In this document: piece after piece, positions 25,111 to 33,804 of the stretch | Numbering within the stretch: the first letter of the stretch is position 1 | Layout: every line of letters starts with the position of its first letter | DNA from: Paenibacillus rhizovicinus | GTDB lineage: Bacteria > Bacillota > Bacilli > Paenibacillales > Paenibacillaceae | Reading direction: 5' to 3' | Assembly: GCF_010365285.1 (NCBI RefSeq) | Contig: NZ_CP048286.1 | Location: 6,436,001 to 6,500,000, forward strand | DNA length: 64,000 bases | Notes under the pieces: generated by a model | The model's database searches: none | What the model was told of the DNA's origin: nothing | What the model saw: the letters and a program-made list of their open reading frames with translations, nothing else | Position numbers and translations under genes: made by a program

Positions 25111-25794
25111 TTAAGCATTGGAGACGAGCGGAGCGATGCACGAATCGTCGTCTTTCTTGACGCTGCCGACGCCGGCGCCTACCGGGTAAGCCTCTAGCTG
25201 CTCGGCGGGAAAGGGCTGAAGCAGACGGTTCAGCACTTGGGGATCGTTCATGGATCGGTCCAGCCAGGTCGCTTCGTCCTCCCGTTGCAGGATGACCGGC
25301 ATCCGGTCGTGAATCGGCGCCATCAGCGAATTGGGCGCGGTCGTAAGAATGGTGCATGTGCTGAGCTTGATGCCTTCCGCCGACGTCCACGTATCGTACA
25401 GCCCGGCCATGCTGAACAGCTTGCGGTCGCGTCTCACAATACGCATCGGCTGTTTGCGGTTGTCATCTTGCTGCTGCCATTCATAGAAACCGTCAGCCGG
25501 GATGATGCAGCGCTTGCGGCTCATTAACGGCCGGAAAGCGGGCTTGTCCCAGACGGTTTCGGACCGCGCGTTAATCATTTTATTACCGAGCTTGATGCTC
25601 TCCGCCCAGGAAGGGACCAGTCCCCATTTCAGCTCGCCGAGCTTGTTCTTCGTTCCGTCATTGATGACGGCCAGCACCATTTGACCGGGAGCGACGTTGA
25701 ATTTGGGCTGCTGGAAAGGAACATTGGAATCGGCAACCCAATAGTGCAGCATGAGCTCCTCCAGCGTAACGGTTATCGTATATCGTCCGCACAT
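25111..25794 (-). CDS. SRAP-domain abasic-site protein (YedK/HMCES family)
   Basis: Covalently traps abasic sites in single-stranded DNA, protecting replication forks. After removal of Met1 the catalytic Cys2 becomes N-terminal (MCGRYTI). Other active-site residues fall exactly where expected: Asn75 in INARSET, Glu105 in DGFYEW and His162 in APIHDRM. The 227-residue length is normal. The start at 25794 is preferred because it puts Cys at position 2 and has AGGAGG seven bases upstream; the in-frame extension MCHYEHRRPIR would abolish that. Divergent from a DUF2515 gene. Confidence 0.93.
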   Translation of the reverse strand: MCGRYTITVTLEELMLHYWVADSNVPFQQPKFNVAPGQMVLAVINDGTKNKLGELKWGLVPSWAESIKLGNKMINARSETVWDKPAFRPLMSRKRCIIPADGFYEWQQQDDNRKQPMRIVRRDRKLFSMAGLYDTWTSAEGIKLSTCTILTTAPNSLMAPIHDRMPVILQREDEATWLDRSMNDPQVLNRLLQPFPAEQLEAYPVGAGVGSVKKDDDSCIAPLVSNA

Positions 25795-25842
25795 GCGAAT
25801 CGGCCTCCTGTGTTCGTAGTGGCACAACCTTGAATTAGCTAT

Positions 25843-25871
25843 AGTATACTACAGCGGCTAATCATTGGCAG
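25843..25871 (-). promoter_or_regulatory. Candidate promoter for the SRAP gene
   Basis: On the - strand CTGCCA and TATACT are 17 bases apart. The -10 lies inside the perfect palindrome TAGTATACTA, which could also serve as a small operator in this divergent region. Confidence 0.35.
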
Positions 25872-25932
25872 CGAAGCTCATACTAATGGACATCGGTTGA
25901 CTTCTGGGAGCAAGAGGAGGGAGGCTGGATTT

Positions 25933-27330
25933 ATGCCGCAGCATCGTCCACAGCGAAGCAAGCCTTCGCTGTTTGCCTGGCTGATTCATATCATTCGCGT
26001 TGTTAGAAATTATGTCCTGCACAAGCAGGATGCCCGGAATACGTCGCATGAGCTTGCCGAGCATGCCTTGCCCGCATCGATACGCCGCGAGCTCGTAGAC
26101 GAGTTGTTCGCGGACCTGCAGGCAGCTGCCATAAGCACGGGCGGGATCGAAGTAACCCTTGCATCCACGGTCGACGAACCGGCTGCCGAGGCTAATCGAT
26201 CGTTCAGCAATGACGTATCCGCGGGCGGTCCGGCGAACGACGAGGTTTATTCGGACCAGGAACGCGCGCTGATGCATCGCATTCATCACGAAACCGAGAT
26301 AGCAAACCGGAATAATGTTACGCGTACGGAGGCGTATCGCGCCGTCTATTATCGCAGCCCGGAGCTGCAATGGGCGCTGCTCGCCCATTTGGTTTCCCGC
26401 AACGGCGGGTGGAACATGACGGATTTGCAGGGAGAATTGCTTCCCGAGCTGATGGACGAGGAAACCCGCCGGCATACATTTATTTTGCTTGAGCGAATCA
26501 ATTCGCTTATTTTCCATGACGCCTACCCGCAATTGCTGCTGTATGAGGCTTCGCGCAGGGAAGGGAAGGATCTGTCGAGGCTGCTGCCATGCTTCGGCGT
26601 CTCGCGGTTCATGCTCCCCGTCTGGAAGCAATTCTGGCAGCATGGGGATTCCGTCTTGCTTACGACCGCGCTGATCGTGAACGAACAGCATGTCATCGAG
26701 AAACCAATCGTCCAAAGCGATTATTTCAAGGCGCATGTGCTTGAGCGACCCATGTTCTTGATGCAAATCCCGCTGCAGACGAACACGGTCGTCATGCCTT
26801 ACGGTTCGCCGCTCGATGCCGGAGGCGAGATGATGCTGGCTGGACTGGTGCTGGAAAACTTCATGAACGTCAAAGAGCGCATTGAATTCGGCAAACGGTT
26901 GTACGCCATCCTGATCTGCGTTCCGGATGTGATGGAAGGCGTGATGGCGTTCGTTCGCGGGGTGCATCATACCGGTTCGCGCGCGGATTACGCGCCGCAT
27001 CTGTTTGCGAAAGAACGCGGCGGCGATTGGAAATCCGCTGCGTATCACGAGAAGCTTGAAGGCTGCGCTTTAATAGAGGGAGCCAAGAAAATGCTTAGTC
27101 CCGAGCTGTCCGCCGCCTGGGAGGATATAGATGCAGCGCTGCCCGACCGGACGGACTGGTATGAGAACGCGGATGCGATTAGCGATTATTTCGAAGCGCT
27201 GCCGCTGCCGGAAATCTTCGAAATCACCTTCGAGCACTGCATGGCGCTCAACAAACTGGAACTGGCCGTTCAAGCGAAGCAGCGTTTCGGCGCCCACAAG
27301 AAGGTACGTCCGTCGCCGTCGTCCCAGTAA
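25933..27330 (+). CDS. DUF2515 family protein (YppC-like), function unknown
   Basis: A 465-residue soluble protein. After a basic N-terminus and a variable acidic/Ser-rich stretch (about residues 60-110), the core from about residue 115 (NNVTRTEAYRAVY; SRNGGWNMTDLQGE; FLMQIPLQTNTVVMPYG) matches what I recall of the DUF2515 family, related to B. subtilis YppC. No catalytic motif is evident. The ATG at 25933 is chosen for the GGAGG-rich site nine bases upstream. No role can be inferred from the divergent SRAP neighbour. Confidence 0.7.
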   Translation: MPQHRPQRSKPSLFAWLIHIIRVVRNYVLHKQDARNTSHELAEHALPASIRRELVDELFADLQAAAISTGGIEVTLASTVDEPAAEANRSFSNDVSAGGPANDEVYSDQERALMHRIHHETEIANRNNVTRTEAYRAVYYRSPELQWALLAHLVSRNGGWNMTDLQGELLPELMDEETRRHTFILLERINSLIFHDAYPQLLLYEASRREGKDLSRLLPCFGVSRFMLPVWKQFWQHGDSVLLTTALIVNEQHVIEKPIVQSDYFKAHVLERPMFLMQIPLQTNTVVMPYGSPLDAGGEMMLAGLVLENFMNVKERIEFGKRLYAILICVPDVMEGVMAFVRGVHHTGSRADYAPHLFAKERGGDWKSAAYHEKLEGCALIEGAKKMLSPELSAAWEDIDAALPDRTDWYENADAISDYFEALPLPEIFEITFEHCMALNKLELAVQAKQRFGAHKKVRPSPSSQ

Positions 27331-27350
27331 GCATAATCCATCCTGCGCAT

Positions 27351-27401
27351 ATAACAAAAGGCGCAAACGTCCGCTGTTGATCCAGCAGGCGTTTGCGCCT
27401 T
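27351..27401 (-). terminator. Terminator after mtnB
   Basis: A long imperfect stem with AAGGCGCAAACG and CGTTTGCGCCTT ends on the - strand in GCGCCTTTTGTTA, so it should end the proB-mtnB transcript. It may also serve the convergent DUF2515 gene on the + strand. Confidence 0.7.
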
Positions 27402-27458
27402 CATTGTCGTACCGTCTTTGCTTTCCGGGGGAAGGCGAGCTGCTTAACGTGCTTAACA

Positions 27459-28103
27459 TTATCGTTTCAGCAGTTCCCAGCGGTACACGTACTCGAACAG
27501 AAACTCGAACGCTTCCAAATGGCGTTTGGCCTCGAACGCGTTCGCGCCCCATGCGTAGATGCCGTGTTTACGCAGCATGATGCCGGGGATTCGTTTGTCC
27601 AGCCGCTCCGTCACTTCGGGCACGATGCTCGGAATGTGGGCGAAGTTGGATACGATCGGAATGTCGATATGCGCTTCCTCGTCCCAAATGTTGAGCGCTT
27701 TGATAAGCTCGACGCCATCCACCGGAATGGATTTACGCTCCCAGAACAGTTCGGATACCAAATTGTTGAACACCGTATGGACATGGAAAATCGCGCCGCA
27801 GCCGGTCTGCTTGTAAATCTCGCAATGGATCAGCGTCTCGGCGGAAGGCTTCAGCTTCGTCAGCTCGCTTGGCTTGCCTTCTTGGTCGACGAACAGGAAA
27901 TCTTCCGGCGTCGACAGCGATTTGTCCTTGCCGCTGGCGGTGATGGCGAAATGAAAGTCCTCCGGGGAAAAATCGCCGACGCGGATGGACAGATTGCCGC
28001 TGGTGCCTTGGAACCAGCCGCGCCCGGCGAAGAGACTCTTCACTTCCGTCAGTTCGGCGAGCGCTGTCTGCTTGGCTTCTAATGGAATGTGTGCGAAAGA
28101 CAT
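27459..28103 (-). CDS. mtnB: Methylthioribulose-1-phosphate dehydratase
   Basis: Dehydrates methylthioribulose 1-phosphate in methionine salvage. It is a 214-residue class II aldolase-like metal enzyme: zinc ligands appear as HVH (IFHVHTVF) and the later His in LRKHGIYAWG, with the phosphate-binding GTSGNLS near residue 33. It starts two bases after mtnX stops, with GGAGG inside the mtnX end. It is the last gene before a terminator; mtnD, which follows in B. subtilis, is not here. Confidence 0.93.
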   Translation of the reverse strand: MSFAHIPLEAKQTALAELTEVKSLFAGRGWFQGTSGNLSIRVGDFSPEDFHFAITASGKDKSLSTPEDFLFVDQEGKPSELTKLKPSAETLIHCEIYKQTGCGAIFHVHTVFNNLVSELFWERKSIPVDGVELIKALNIWDEEAHIDIPIVSNFAHIPSIVPEVTERLDKRIPGIMLRKHGIYAWGANAFEAKRHLEAFEFLFEYVYRWELLKR

Positions 28104-28105
28104 CG

Positions 28106-28804
28106 TTATGATTTCGCCTCCTGCTGCTTTAATTGTTCGATAACGTCATGAAACGTCTCGTATTCGTGGTAAGGAAGTCCAAGCTCCGCGCATTTCAAGG
28201 TGAGATGGGAGCGGGAGAACACGACGTCGACCAGCTTGGCGCCTTCGAAGTCCGTCACGCTGTCGCCGATTAGAATGCGCTCGTACCGGTCGGCAGGGAA
28301 TCGGTTGATGATCGTTTTCTTGCACATGCCGCAATCCGTCGTGCATTGGCCTTCGCATGGATGCGGCCAAGTGATTTGGATCCGTTCGCCGGAGAAATCG
28401 CTGCCGTTGCAATAAATATGATCTTCCGGAATTCCGAAGGGCGCAAGCAGCGGATAGACGAAGAAGTCGATCCCGCCGCTCGTGACGTAGAACTGAATGT
28501 CATTGTCTTTGCAATAGTCCAGCAAATCCGTGAATCCGGCCCGGATGCGGGCATTGGAGATCGAGAAATCGACCACTTCGCGCTTCATGGACGATGGCAG
28601 GAGACGGAACATTTCGCCTACGCCTTGCTTGATGCTCTTGGTCTGGTTGACGACGCTGTTCACGATCGCTTCCCAGCCCGGCGGGTTGAAGTGGCGGATG
28701 ATCGCCACGATATTATCGTTCTCGGTAATCGTACCGTCAAAATCGCAAAAGATAACGCGCTGCTTCTGTTTCGTCATAGCTGTCTGTGCCTCGTTCGTGG
28801 TCAT
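28106..28804 (-). CDS. mtnX: 2-Hydroxy-3-keto-5-methylthiopentenyl-1-phosphate phosphatase
   Basis: A HAD-superfamily phosphatase of methionine salvage acting after MtnW. Motif [10 protein letters not shown], motif II in [11 protein letters not shown] and motif [15 protein letters not shown] are present. Called at 232 residues from the ATG at 28804, which overlaps the mtnW stop by ATGA. An ATG nine codons in (28777), preceded by GAGG, would give a more usual N-terminus [10 protein letters not shown] and cannot be excluded. A central Cys-rich segment ([14 protein letters not shown]) is present. Confidence 0.92.
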   Translation of the reverse strand: MTTNEAQTAMTKQKQRVIFCDFDGTITENDNIVAIIRHFNPPGWEAIVNSVVNQTKSIKQGVGEMFRLLPSSMKREVVDFSISNARIRAGFTDLLDYCKDNDIQFYVTSGGIDFFVYPLLAPFGIPEDHIYCNGSDFSGERIQITWPHPCEGQCTTDCGMCKKTIINRFPADRYERILIGDSVTDFEGAKLVDVVFSRSHLTLKCAELGLPYHEYETFHDVIEQLKQQEAKS

Positions 28805-30030
28805 GGTTGTTTGTGCCCCCAGCTGTCGATCGCCGTCTTCAGCGCTTCGTTGCCTGGCTGCGCGGCTGCGTCAGGCAGGGAAATACCGTTCATCGTCGCC
28901 GTTATGGCTTGACGGAAAGCTTGTCCGCCAGCTGCCGTTCCCATGGCATGGCCGTGGATGCCGCCGCCTGCATTGACGACGACATCGGTGCCGAAGTCGC
29001 GCAGAATAAGCGGGACGAGTCCGGGATGAATGCCTGCGGACGGTACGGGGAAGCTTGGGCGCACCGGCAGGGCAGGGTCGATCAGCGCCGCCTGAACGGC
29101 CAGATTCTCTTCGCGCGGCATGACGACGGAGCCGTACGGAGAAGGGAACAAGGCCAGGTCCGCGCCGGCTAGGCGCATCAGCTTGCCGAGCAGCAGTGGA
29201 GCCGAGATGCCGTAATGCGGAGACGGATAGAAGGCGCCGGCCATTGCGGGATGGGCGGCAATCGGCACCGAGATCTCCGGATCGCTGCTCAGCTCGTGAA
29301 GGACGTCGAAGCCGTAGGCCAGCACGTTGAAGAGCAGGGCGTTGGCACCGGAAGCGATCGCGAGTTTCGCCTGCGAAGCGAGCTTCGACGTCGGGCCCGT
29401 CAGGTTGACGGCATACAGCAGCTTCTGTCCGGTTTCGGATTCGGCGGCCCGGGCTGCTTCCATGCAAACCTCGACGCGCTTCTGCAGCGGCGTCAGCGGG
29501 TTCTCGAACAAGATTTCGTCATCCTTGATCAAGTCGACGCCGCCTAATGCCTGCTTGTAGAATTGCTCGCGCAGGTTAGGCAGGTCATGACCGATAACGG
29601 ATTTGAAAATGCTCATCAGCAGCGGGCGGTCGTGAACGCCGAGCAAGTCGCGGATGCCTTCCAAGCCGAATTTCGGTCCTGGGAAGGCGGATAGGAAGTC
29701 GGCGGAGAAGCCGAGATCAAGCAGCTTGATACGGCCGTCCATCGACAGTTTGCCGAAGACGGTGACGAGCAGGGCGGGAATGTCGCGGCTGAAATTGACA
29801 TCCGGATACGCGATGACGATATCCGCGTAACGCGTGCCCGGTTCCGTGCCCGCGTGTTCCTCGACCGAAACGACGCGGCCCAGGTGCTTCTCCATCTCGG
29901 CTTTGCGCGCTTCGGGCAGATCGGTCCAGCTGCCGACCGTCAGACCGACCGCGATGCCGAGCGCCTTTTTCTGAAAATCGGCTTTATCATCAAAGCAACG
30001 ATAAGTGGCCGTACATACCGCTTGGCTCAT
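28801..30030 (-). CDS. mtnW: 2,3-Diketo-5-methylthiopentyl-1-phosphate enolase (RuBisCO-like protein)
   Basis: A type IV RuBisCO homologue that enolises diketo-methylthiopentyl phosphate rather than fixing carbon. The 409-residue protein keeps the barrel segment with the carbamylated lysine in [12 protein letters not shown] and the phosphate-binding [15 protein letters not shown] near the C-terminus. The ATG at 30030 overlaps the proC stop by ATGA, and AAAGGAATG precedes it, so translation is probably coupled to proC. An upstream in-frame extension of 18 residues reads into proC and is rejected. Confidence 0.94.
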   Translation of the reverse strand: MSQAVCTATYRCFDDKADFQKKALGIAVGLTVGSWTDLPEARKAEMEKHLGRVVSVEEHAGTEPGTRYADIVIAYPDVNFSRDIPALLVTVFGKLSMDGRIKLLDLGFSADFLSAFPGPKFGLEGIRDLLGVHDRPLLMSIFKSVIGHDLPNLREQFYKQALGGVDLIKDDEILFENPLTPLQKRVEVCMEAARAAESETGQKLLYAVNLTGPTSKLASQAKLAIASGANALLFNVLAYGFDVLHELSSDPEISVPIAAHPAMAGAFYPSPHYGISAPLLLGKLMRLAGADLALFPSPYGSVVMPREENLAVQAALIDPALPVRPSFPVPSAGIHPGLVPLILRDFGTDVVVNAGGGIHGHAMGTAAGGQAFRQAITATMNGISLPDAAAQPGNEALKTAIDSWGHKQP

Positions 30031-30908
30031 GATTTTGCATTCCTTTCGATTTCGGCTCCCATTTCCATGGCGCGTTCGGCGCACCGGGTAACGGCGCTTA
30101 AGACGGCTTCCGTAAACTTGTATTCGTCGAATTTCTCGATCGCCGCTTGGGTGGCGCCGTTCGGAGACGTGACTTTGCGGCGCAGTTCGGCCGGATCCTC
30201 TCCGGTCGCTTTCACCATATGGGCTGCGCCGAGTACCGTCTGAAGGGTCAGCTCGCGAGCGGCATCCGTGGACAAGCCGAGTTTGGTGCCCGCCGCGATC
30301 ATCGCTTCCATCATGTAGTAGAAGTAAGCAGGACCGCTGCCGGAAATACCCGTCACGACTTCGAGCATCGGTTCTTCGACGATGGCCGTCAAGCCTACCG
30401 CTTGAAACAGCGTATCCGCAAGCTGGCGCTGGCCGTCGCTCACGGAAGCCGAGAAGCTGATGCCAGTGGCGCCGAGTCCGATAGTGCTGGAAGTGTTCGG
30501 CATCGTACGCGCGATCGGCATCGGTTTGCCGAGCAGCGTTTCGAGCGTCGTGATCGTCATGCCCGCAATAAGGGAAACGATCAGCTGTCCGGGATGAAGC
30601 AGCTCGCGGACGCCTCGGATCGCCTCGGCTGCGTCTTTCGGCTTCATGGCGAGGAAGACGATGTCGGCTTCGCGCAGCATCGAAACTTTATCAGCGTCGG
30701 TCAAGGCGCCGACGATGCCGTAGCGGGTTGAAAGTTCATTCATGCGTTCCGCATTCTGCCTGTTCATCATGCCGATTTGGCCGGGTTCCGTTAAGCCGCG
30801 GTCAAGCAGGCCGCGTACGATCGCTTCGGCCATGGAGCCCGCGCCGTAGAAACACATGCGCATCGTTTTGATTTCCGGCGCAACGCCGGAAGAAGATAGA
30901 GTCGTCAT
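30027..30908 (-). CDS. proC: Pyrroline-5-carboxylate reductase
   Basis: Last step of proline synthesis: reduces pyrroline-5-carboxylate with NAD(P)H. The Rossmann motif appears as [15 protein letters not shown], after about 17 extra N-terminal residues. The C-terminal half has the conserved [15 protein letters not shown] and the [17 protein letters not shown] segment. The start at 30908 is favoured by AGGAGG 11 bases upstream. It follows proA by 20 bases and overlaps mtnW by four. Confidence 0.95.
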   Translation of the reverse strand: MTTLSSSGVAPEIKTMRMCFYGAGSMAEAIVRGLLDRGLTEPGQIGMMNRQNAERMNELSTRYGIVGALTDADKVSMLREADIVFLAMKPKDAAEAIRGVRELLHPGQLIVSLIAGMTITTLETLLGKPMPIARTMPNTSSTIGLGATGISFSASVSDGQRQLADTLFQAVGLTAIVEEPMLEVVTGISGSGPAYFYYMMEAMIAAGTKLGLSTDAARELTLQTVLGAAHMVKATGEDPAELRRKVTSPNGATQAAIEKFDEYKFTEAVLSAVTRCAERAMEMGAEIERNAKS

Positions 30909-30928
30909 AATTGCTGTAACCTCCTGTA

Positions 30929-32176
30929 TTATCCGCGGATTTGACCGCTGCCGTAGACACGGAATTTGGTAGATGTTAGCGCAGGCAGGCCCATAGGTCC
31001 GCGCGCGTGTAGCTTCTGCGTGCTGATGCCGATTTCCGCGCCGTAGCCGAATTGGAAGCCGTCCGTGAAACGAGTGGAGGCGTTATGGTAGACGGCTGCC
31101 GCATCGACGCGCTGGAGGAAGCTTGCGGCATTCTCCTCGTTCTCGGTCACGATGCATTCGGAATGCATGGTGCCGAAGCTGGCGATATGACGGAGCGCTT
31201 GATCGAGATCGTCGACGATGCGGATGTTCATAATATAATCGTTATATTCTGTCGCAAAATCGGTATCCGATGCAAGTGCCGCTTCAGGAAGAAGGGCTCG
31301 TGTCCGTTCGCAGCCGCGCAGTTCAACGTTTGCCGCAAGGAAACGATCCGCCAGCGCGCGCAGATGCTTGCTTGCGAACGATTCATGCACCAGCAGCGTT
31401 TCCATTGAGTTACAAACCGAAGGGCGTTGTACCTTCGCGTTGAAAGCGATGTCGGCAGCCATATCGTACGCGGCGCTCTCGTCGACGAACGTATGGCAGA
31501 TGCCCGCGCCCGTTTCGATGACCGGCACCGTCGCATTCTCGACGACGTTGCGAATCAGCGAAGCGCCGCCGCGAGGAATAACGACGTCCAGCAGGCCGTT
31601 CAGCTTGAGCATTTCGTCGACCGATGCGCGGGAAGGAGCTTCGATCAGCTGAAGCGCGTCGGGAGGCAGCGCAGTATCCGCGAGCGCCTCGCGGAGCACC
31701 TCGACGATGCGGCGGTTGGATTCCAAGGCGGCGGAACCGCCGCGCAGAACGACGGCATTGCCTGTCTTGAGGCAAAGTCCGGCCGCATCCACCGTGACGT
31801 TCGGACGCGCTTCGTAGATCATGCCGATCACGCCGAGCGGAACGGAAATTTTCTCCACGCGAAGACCGTTCGGGCGCTCGAATGATTCCAGCGTCAGGCC
31901 GACCGGATCGGCCAGCTCGACGACTTGTCGCAGTCCTTCGGCGATGCCGAGAATCCGATCCGGCGTCAATGTGAGCCGGTCGAGAAGGGATTCGCTCGTG
32001 CCGTTTGCCCGTCCGCGGTCAATGTCAGCCGTATTGGCTGAGATAATGGATGCTTGCTGTGCAACCAGCGCATTCGCCATCGCAAGCAGCGCTTCGTTCT
32101 TTTGTTCCGTCGTCAGGCGGTTCATGATTTGCGCGGCTGCTTTGGCCTGCGCGGCTTTATCGCGTACTTCACTCAT
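30929..32176 (-). CDS. proA: Glutamate-5-semialdehyde dehydrogenase (gamma-glutamyl phosphate reductase)
   Basis: Second step of proline synthesis: reduces gamma-glutamyl phosphate with NADPH. The 415-residue protein has the aldehyde dehydrogenase fold; the catalytic cysteine region reads QRPSVCNSMETLLVH. The ATG at 32176 (MSEVRDKAAQ) has AAGAAGGG seven bases upstream and is preferred to an in-frame ATG ten codons earlier. It lies 101 bases after proB. Confidence 0.95.
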   Translation of the reverse strand: MSEVRDKAAQAKAAAQIMNRLTTEQKNEALLAMANALVAQQASIISANTADIDRGRANGTSESLLDRLTLTPDRILGIAEGLRQVVELADPVGLTLESFERPNGLRVEKISVPLGVIGMIYEARPNVTVDAAGLCLKTGNAVVLRGGSAALESNRRIVEVLREALADTALPPDALQLIEAPSRASVDEMLKLNGLLDVVIPRGGASLIRNVVENATVPVIETGAGICHTFVDESAAYDMAADIAFNAKVQRPSVCNSMETLLVHESFASKHLRALADRFLAANVELRGCERTRALLPEAALASDTDFATEYNDYIMNIRIVDDLDQALRHIASFGTMHSECIVTENEENAASFLQRVDAAAVYHNASTRFTDGFQFGYGAEIGISTQKLHARGPMGLPALTSTKFRVYGSGQIRG

Positions 32177-32277
32177 AGGTAGCCCTTCTTTCTCGGGAAT
32201 CATCAAGCGATCGGCATGATGTTCGTGTGATTTGATACTTGGATTACGGTATTACGGATCAAGCAGCGTTAATCGAG

Positions 32278-33393
32278 CTAAGCTTTAAGCGTAACCCACT
32301 CGTCGCGATGGATGACTTCCATCCGCACGACTTCGACCCGCCTGCGTACTTCCTCGGAGCTGAGCCCTGCTGCAGCCTGGGCTTGCCACGCGGCGTAATT
32401 GACGACGCCTCTGCCGAGCGTCTGGCCCAGCATATTGCACACTTCAACGACGTCCCCGGGATGAAAATCGCCTTCGATCGTCCGAATTCCCGCGGGCAGC
32501 AGGCTCTTGCCGCCTTCGAGCAGCGCGCGTTCGGCGCCGTCGTCGACGAAGATCCGTCCTTGCGGCATGGAGTGGAATCCGAGCCATTGCTTCTTCATCG
32601 GCAGATTGTGGAGGCGCGTATCGAAATATGTACCTCTGCCTCGGCCCGATACGGCAAGCTGCAAATCTCCGGGTTCCACGACGCGCCCGATGAAGGTCGG
32701 CACGCCTCCGCGCATGGCCATGCGGGCGGCTTCAATCTTGGAACGCATGCCGCCGGTGCCGACCGAAGATCCGGCGCCGCCTGCGAAGCCGAGAATATCG
32801 TCGGAAATTTGATCGACGCGGTCGATCCGCTTGGCAGCCGGATTTTTTCTCGGATCTTCGGTGTACAGCCCGTCCATGTCGGTAATGATGACGAGCTGCT
32901 TCGCCTTGACCATGTTGCCGACGAGCGCGGACAAGGTGTCGTTATCGCTGAATTTCAACTCTTCGGTCGACACGGTATCGTTTTCGTTGATGATGGGAAC
33001 GATGCGCTGCTTCAGCAGCTCCTCGATCGTCATTTGCGCGTTCTGAATCCGCCTGCGATTGGAGAAGTCCATGCGCGTCAGCAGGATCTGGGCAACGCCT
33101 ATGCCGTCTTGGGCGCCATAAGAACCGAATGCTTCTTGATAGGCCTGCATGAGCAGCGCTTGGCCGACAGCGGCTGCCGCCTGTTTCTCGTGGATGATTT
33201 TCGGCCGGCTTGCATAGCCGATCTTGCGAAAGCCGGCGGCAACGGCGCCGGAGGTTACGAGCAGCACTTGATGGCCGGCTTGGTGCAAAGCCGCCAATTC
33301 GTGCGCGAAGAACGTGATTCGTTCGCGGTTCAGTCCGCCTTCGTCGGAGGTAAGGGAGCTGCTCCCGATCTTGACTACAATGGTATCTGTCAT
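32278..33393 (-). CDS. proB: Glutamate 5-kinase
   Basis: First, usually feedback-inhibited step of proline synthesis. Residues about 1-260 form the amino-acid kinase domain (VVKIGSSSLT; NENDTVSTEEL; TDMDGLYTEDP), and residues about 275-371 a C-terminal PUA domain. The ATG at 33393 (MTDTIVVKIG) is chosen by family N-terminus; its AAAGG site is rather far (13 bases). It is directly downstream of a T-box leader. A long open frame on the opposite strand here is a shadow. Confidence 0.95.
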   Translation of the reverse strand: MTDTIVVKIGSSSLTSDEGGLNRERITFFAHELAALHQAGHQVLLVTSGAVAAGFRKIGYASRPKIIHEKQAAAAVGQALLMQAYQEAFGSYGAQDGIGVAQILLTRMDFSNRRRIQNAQMTIEELLKQRIVPIINENDTVSTEELKFSDNDTLSALVGNMVKAKQLVIITDMDGLYTEDPRKNPAAKRIDRVDQISDDILGFAGGAGSSVGTGGMRSKIEAARMAMRGGVPTFIGRVVEPGDLQLAVSGRGRGTYFDTRLHNLPMKKQWLGFHSMPQGRIFVDDGAERALLEGGKSLLPAGIRTIEGDFHPGDVVEVCNMLGQTLGRGVVNYAAWQAQAAAGLSSEEVRRRVEVVRMEVIHRDEWVTLKA

Positions 33394-33444
33394 TGTCGCA
33401 ATCAAACCTTTCCCATGAATGGTGCTAGCAGTTTAAGGGTAAAC

Positions 33445-33719
33445 AAAAAAACTTCCGCCTTTGCAAATAGACAAAGGACGAAAGTTTACTTCCGCGGTAC
33501 CACCTTTATTAACGGTGCTGAGCATTCCAAATAGATGGAAGTCGCGCCGTTCGGCTTCGAGGACCTGATAACAGCAGGCCGCTGTCCGACTCATCGCCGG
33601 CCGTTCAGGGGTGGGTTTCCGCAGCTAACGCGGTAAATTCTCACAGCAAGCGAATTTACTCTCTGATCGCGTAGCGGATTGCGTACTTAGCCCCGTCAAG
33701 ACGTTGCTCATGTTAAGTT
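33445..33719 (-). promoter_or_regulatory. T-box riboswitch leader of proBAC, probable tRNA-Pro sensor
   Basis: The T-box core TGGTACCGCGG is at 33492-33502 on the - strand. After it comes the terminator, 33445-33486: AACTTTCG-t-CCTTTG pairs with CAAAGGCGGAAGTT and runs into seven Ts. Stem I is visible upstream: base GGGG/CCCC, internal-loop AGTA, CGCA/TGCG, GCTACGCG/CGCG-t-TAGC, and an apical hairpin TAAATTC/GAATTTA. The specifier strand reads GAAACCCA; the best triplet is CCC (33613-33615), a proline codon followed by a purine. Uncharged tRNA-Pro would favour the antiterminator and allow proB transcription. Confidence 0.9.
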
Positions 33720-33725
33720 ACAGCA

Positions 33726-33755
33726 AGCATACCATGTTCTGCGCTGCCGTGTAAA
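33726..33755 (-). promoter_or_regulatory. Promoter of the T-box leader
   Basis: On the - strand TTTACA and TATGCT are 18 bases apart, and TGG precedes the -10 (extended -10). The start point would fall near 33719, just before stem I. Confidence 0.5.
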
Positions 33756-33762
33756 GCAAACG

Positions 33763-33793
33763 AAAGCCCGCAAAGACGGACTTTGCGGGCTTT
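33763..33793 (-). terminator. Terminator after mtnE
   Basis: A perfect 13-bp stem AAAGCCCGCAAAG with its complement and an ACGGA loop; on the - strand it is followed by TTTCGTTTG. It separates mtnE from the proB promoter. Confidence 0.75.
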
Positions 33794-33804
33794 CCATGCG
33801 ACAT

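Noticed and set aside
25858..27048. 396-codon open frame antisense to the DUF2515 gene
   Set aside because: Shadow frame rich in Arg, His and Gln, typical of antisense translation in GC-rich genes; no start signal.
32239..33534. 431-codon open frame on the + strand over proB and its T-box
   Set aside because: It is a codon-bias shadow of proB: it crosses the T-box terminator and has no ribosome site or recognisable domain.
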